A stretch of 7,442 nt of DNA, from assembly GCA_937891125.1 (NCBI GenBank), contig CALAEZ010000301.1:1-7442 (forward strand). The letters are read 5' to 3'. Below are positions 5,256-7,442 of the stretch, piece after piece. Each line of letters opens with the position of its first letter. Position 1 is the first letter of the stretch. Position numbers and translations under genes: made by a program. Source of the stretch: an uncultured Treponema sp. Its GTDB lineage: Bacteria; Spirochaetota; Spirochaetia; Treponematales; Treponemataceae. The notes below the pieces were generated by a model, which worked only from the letters and a program-made list of their open reading frames with translations, was not told where the DNA came from and did no database searches.

Positions 5256-6128
5256 ATGGCAGAAACAGTCGATTATGCAGCACTTAAAGCGGGCGGATTC
5301 ATGCATCAGAAGCAGAAGGGATTTTTCTCGCTGCGCGTGCAGACCGTCGGCGGCAACATGACTGCGGAAAATATAAAGGTGATTTCTGAGGTTGCAGAAA
5401 AATACGGTCACGGCTATGTGCACATGACAAGCCGCCAGGGCATCGAGATTCCCTTCATCAATATAAAGGACATTGAAACGGTAAAGAGCGATTTGGCAAA
5501 AGGTGGCGTAAAACCGGGTGTGTGTGGACCGCGCGTGCGCACTGTCACTGCCTGTCAGGGAGCAGAAATCTGTCCGAACGGCTGTATCGACACGCTGCCG
5601 ATTGCAATCGAGCTGGACAAGCGCTATTTCGGCCGCACGCTGCCGCACAAGTTCAAGTTCGGCGTGACCGGCTGCCGCGCAAACTGTCTTAAAGCAGAAG
5701 AAAACGACTTTGGCGTAAAAGGCGGCATGGACGTTTCGCTCGACAACAGCAAGTGTAAAAAATGCGGCGTGTGTGTGAAAGCCTGCCGCTTTGGAGCGCT
5801 CGCACTCGACAAAGAAAAGGGCATCGCTTTTGACAAAGATAAGTGCGTGCTCTGTGGCCGTTGCGTAAAAGCCTGTCCGTTCGATGCATGGAGTGGCGAA
5901 AGCGGCTACATTGTTTCGTTCGGCGGCCTGTTCGGAAACGAAATCTACAAGGGCGAAAACCTGCTTCCGATTATCAAGGACAAGGACACGCTCTTCCGCG
6001 TCGCAGATGCGGCAATCAACTTCTTTGCAGAGAACGCAAAGCCAAGCGAACGCTTCCGCGCCTGTCTGCAGAGAGTCGGCATCGACACATTTAAAGCAGT
6101 AGTGCAGAAAGCTTACGAAGGCAAATAA
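5256..6128 (+). CDS. Compact siroheme/4Fe-4S sulfite reductase with two-cluster ferredoxin domain (AsrC-like)
   Basis: It probably carries out six-electron reduction of sulfite to sulfide in the cytoplasm. The 290 residues begin with a ferredoxin-like half-domain of the nitrite/sulfite reductase family, with the siroheme-contact segment HMTSRQGIEIPF (56-67). The siroheme-4Fe-4S cysteines follow as Cys100-x5-Cys106 and Cys140-x3-Cys144. An inserted bacterial ferredoxin domain has two CxxCxxCxxxC sets, at 167-177 and 197-207, each for one 4Fe-4S cluster. This order matches AsrC, Fsr and small dissimilatory-like sulfite reductases rather than assimilatory CysI, which is about twice as long. No AsrA or AsrB partner is visible, so the electron donor is unknown. 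The ATG has AGGAGG seven bases upstream. It is first in an operon with tusA-, thiS- and thiF-like genes, which suggests assimilation rather than respiration. A nitrite reductase is the less likely alternative. Confidence 0.88.
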   Translation: MAETVDYAALKAGGFMHQKQKGFFSLRVQTVGGNMTAENIKVISEVAEKYGHGYVHMTSRQGIEIPFINIKDIETVKSDLAKGGVKPGVCGPRVRTVTACQGAEICPNGCIDTLPIAIELDKRYFGRTLPHKFKFGVTGCRANCLKAEENDFGVKGGMDVSLDNSKCKKCGVCVKACRFGALALDKEKGIAFDKDKCVLCGRCVKACPFDAWSGESGYIVSFGGLFGNEIYKGENLLPIIKDKDTLFRVADAAINFFAENAKPSERFRACLQRVGIDTFKAVVQKAYEGK

Positions 6129-6160
6129 AGCAGAAAATACTGCCCCACAAGGAGAGGCTT

Positions 6161-6406
6161 ATGGCAGAGATAAAACAGGACAGTTTTGTGGACATTACCG
6201 ACAAGGTGTGCCCGCTGACGTTTGTAAAAGCAAAGGTCGCGCTTGAAGAGCTGGAAGACGGACAGATTCTTGCCGTACGCATGAACGACGGCGAGCCAGT
6301 GCAGAATGTGCCGCGCTCATTCAAGGACGACGGTCATCAGGTGTTGCAACTTGATGACAACAACGACGGCACCTACACACTGTATGTGCAGAAAGTAGAG
6401 GACTAG
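6161..6406 (+). CDS. TusA-family sulfurtransferase / sulfur relay protein
   Basis: This small cytoplasmic protein (81 residues) has the beta-alpha-beta TusA/SirA-like layout. The candidate persulfide-carrying residue is Cys17 in the N-terminal motif VCPLTFVKAK. Canonical TusA has CPxP at this point; here the second proline is replaced by Thr (CPLT), a form typical of TusA-like proteins linked to sulfur assimilation and Fe-S genes. The C-terminal half (GEPVQNVPRSFKDDGHQV) fits the family. The ATG at 6161 follows AAGGAG by about seven bases, 32 nt after the reductase stop. By position it probably carries reduced sulfur between the reductase and the following carrier/activator pair, which is inference. 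A role in tRNA thiolation is less likely in this context. Confidence 0.85.
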   Translation: MAEIKQDSFVDITDKVCPLTFVKAKVALEELEDGQILAVRMNDGEPVQNVPRSFKDDGHQVLQLDDNNDGTYTLYVQKVED

Positions 6407-6410
6407 CATT

Positions 6411-6434
6411 TCTCGCAGTGCGCTATCTGCGAGA
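6411..6434 (+). promoter_or_regulatory. Perfect stem-loop between the tusA-like and sulfur-carrier genes
   Basis: TCTCGCAG (6411-6418) and CTGCGAGA (6427-6434) form a perfect 8-bp stem with an 8-nt loop, starting four bases after the tusA-like stop. No T run follows, so it is not a clear terminator. It more likely stabilises or divides the polycistronic mRNA. The carrier's ribosome binding site AAGGGAG lies just beyond it and stays free. Confidence 0.6.
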
Positions 6435-6459
6435 GCCAATAGCAAAGGGAGTATAAAAA

Positions 6460-6693
6460 ATGACGATTACAGTTTCAGGTAACAAAAAAGAAGTGGCGGA
6501 GGGACTTACGCTTCCGCAGTTGATTGAAGCAGAAAAGGTAGAGACTCCGCAGTATGTGACGGTCTCCATCAACGAAGAGTTCATACAGAAAGATGCGGAA
6601 GCAGATGTTGTGCTCAAAGACGGCGACGTTGTCGAGTTCCTGTACTTTATGGGCGGCGGCGCAGACTCATTCGTAGCAAACAGCGCCCGCTAA
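6460..6693 (+). CDS. ThiS/MoaD-like sulfur carrier with C-terminal extension (CysO/HcyS type)
   Basis: This 77-residue ubiquitin-fold sulfur carrier would hold sulfur as a C-terminal thiocarboxylate. It has the ThiS pattern: short beta start (MTITVSGN), LTLPQLIEAE helix, VTVSINEEFI strand, LKDGDVVEFLYFM strand, then Gly65-Gly66-Gly67. ThiS and MoaD normally end at Gly-Gly, but here ten residues (ADSFVANSAR) follow. The protein is therefore made as a precursor, and a peptidase must expose the glycine before adenylylation. In the known CysO and HcyS systems a JAMM metalloprotease (Mec or HcyD) does a similar job; none is inside this window. The next gene, 15 nt on, is the expected activating enzyme. 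The ATG has AAGGGAG eight bases upstream. Thiamine synthesis is less likely because no thiG or other thi gene is adjacent. Confidence 0.85.
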   Translation: MTITVSGNKKEVAEGLTLPQLIEAEKVETPQYVTVSINEEFIQKDAEADVVLKDGDVVEFLYFMGGGADSFVANSAR

Positions 6694-6708
6694 GCAAAGG
6701 AGACGGCA

Positions 6709-7442
6709 ATGGCATTAAACGACGAGCAGATTGAGCGCTACTCGCGCCACATCATCTTAAAAGAAGTCGGCGTAAAAGGACAGAACAAGCTTTTGAACGC
6801 AAAAGTGCTGATTATCGGTGCGGGCGGCCTGGGCGCTCCGGCAGCAATGTATCTTGCGGCGGCGGGCGTCGGCACAATCGGCATTGCAGATGCAGACGTA
6901 GTTGATTTGTCAAACCTGCAGCGCCAGATAATCCACGCGACCGCAGATGTCGGTAAGCCTAAAGTGCAGTCAGCGGCAGAGACCATGACCGCGATGAATC
7001 CGGGCGTAAAAGTCAACACGTACCAGCTTTTCGTGAGCGCCGCAAATATCCGCGAACTTATCCGCGACTACGACTTTGTGATTGACGGCACCGACAACTT
7101 CCCGGCAAAGTTTCTGATTAACGACGCATGCGTCATCGAAAAAAAGCCGTTCAGCCATGCGGGCATCATCCGCTTTAAAGGCCAGCTGATGACCTACATT
7201 CCGGGGCAAGGTCCGTGCTACCGCTGCGTGTTCAAAGATCCGCCGCCGAAAGACGCGGTTCCCACCTGTAAGCAGGCGGGCGTTATCGGCGCAATGGGCG
7301 GCGTCATCGGAAGCCTGCAGGCAATGGAAGCAATTAAATACATCGTCGGCGTTGGCGAAAACCTTGTCGGCCGCCTGTTGACCTACGATGCGCTCAAAAA
7401 CGATTTTCACAGCATTCGCCTGCCGGCAGCAAACGGCAAGTG
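6709..7442 (+). CDS. ThiF/MoeB/HesA-family adenylyltransferase activating the sulfur carrier (3' end outside window)
   Basis: This E1-like enzyme adenylates the C-terminal glycine of a ThiS-type carrier so that sulfur can be added. The 244 codons present cover nearly the whole family length of about 250-270. Features are the N-terminal helix with RYSRHI (10-15), the ATP-binding loop GAGGLGAP (37-44), Asp61/Asp63 and the SNLQRQ segment (68-73), and DGTDN (126-130). A zinc-type CYRC follows at 170-173, and Cys187 in PTCKQAGVIG matches the reactive cysteine of ThiF. The second CxxC of the zinc site would lie just past the window end, so this is an edge cut, not a truncation. The ATG at 6709 has AAAGGAG six bases upstream and follows the carrier by 15 nt. 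Specific assignment to thiF, moeB or hcyF rests on the neighbours. Confidence 0.92.
   Translation, partial: MALNDEQIERYSRHIILKEVGVKGQNKLLNAKVLIIGAGGLGAPAAMYLAAAGVGTIGIADADVVDLSNLQRQIIHATADVGKPKVQSAAETMTAMNPGVKVNTYQLFVSAANIRELIRDYDFVIDGTDNFPAKFLINDACVIEKKPFSHAGIIRFKGQLMTYIPGQGPCYRCVFKDPPPKDAVPTCKQAGVIGAMGGVIGSLQAMEAIKYIVGVGENLVGRLLTYDALKNDFHSIRLPAANGK

Noticed and set aside
6460..7442. Thiamine (thiS-thiF) or molybdopterin (moaD-moeB) genes
   Set aside because: The carrier has a tail after its glycines, the neighbours are sulfate and sulfite genes, and no thiG, thiH, moaE or other cofactor gene is adjacent. It cannot be excluded fully because the right flank is unseen.

Overview
The window is a sulfur-assimilation locus: two divergent operons sharing one promoter region, with a broken restriction-modification gene and a fragment of an unrelated gene at the left edge. 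The host is probably an anaerobic or facultative bacterium of medium GC content. The sulfate-binding protein looks like a lipoprotein (Cys28 followed by Ser-Lys-Lys), and the Fe-S/siroheme reductase is of an anaerobic type. Together these suggest a spirochaete of the Treponema kind, with an anaerobic Bacillota (for example Negativicutes) as the alternative. This is a judgement from gene style; no rRNA or taxonomic marker is present.

Left edge (about 1-1054, minus strand). An AT-rich reading frame with YD-like repeats runs off the left end. It abuts, out of frame, the first 227 codons of an MmeI-like combined restriction-methylation enzyme. That fragment keeps the PD-ExK nuclease residues but lacks the whole methyltransferase. 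The restriction gene appears to have a leaderless, extended -10 promoter in the 60 bp beside cysA.

Minus-strand transport operon (5031 down to 1115). The order is sulfate-binding lipoprotein, cysT, cysW, cysA, a complete CysTWA-type sulfate/thiosulfate ABC importer. The three permease/ATPase genes are tightly packed (11-12 nt gaps, each with a good ribosome binding site). A 96-nt gap with two stem-loops separates the binding protein from cysT, which fits higher expression of the binding protein.

Divergent control region (5032-5255). Two sigma70-like promoters face outward. Four related 19-bp operator-like sites are arranged with mirror symmetry about position 5137, with 42 bp between the two sites of each pair. 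One DNA-binding regulator probably controls import and reduction together.

Plus-strand operon (5256 to beyond the right edge). The order is a compact siroheme/4Fe-4S sulfite reductase fused to a two-cluster ferredoxin, a TusA-family sulfurtransferase, a ThiS-like sulfur carrier with a 10-residue tail after its Gly-Gly-Gly, and a ThiF/MoeB/HesA-type adenylyltransferase cut by the window end. Read together, the locus imports sulfate and, with activating and APS-reducing enzymes not seen here, reduces it to sulfide. The sulfide may then be loaded onto the carrier as a thiocarboxylate for cysteine or homocysteine synthesis, as in the CysO and HcyS systems. The TusA member is an extra component whose role is open.
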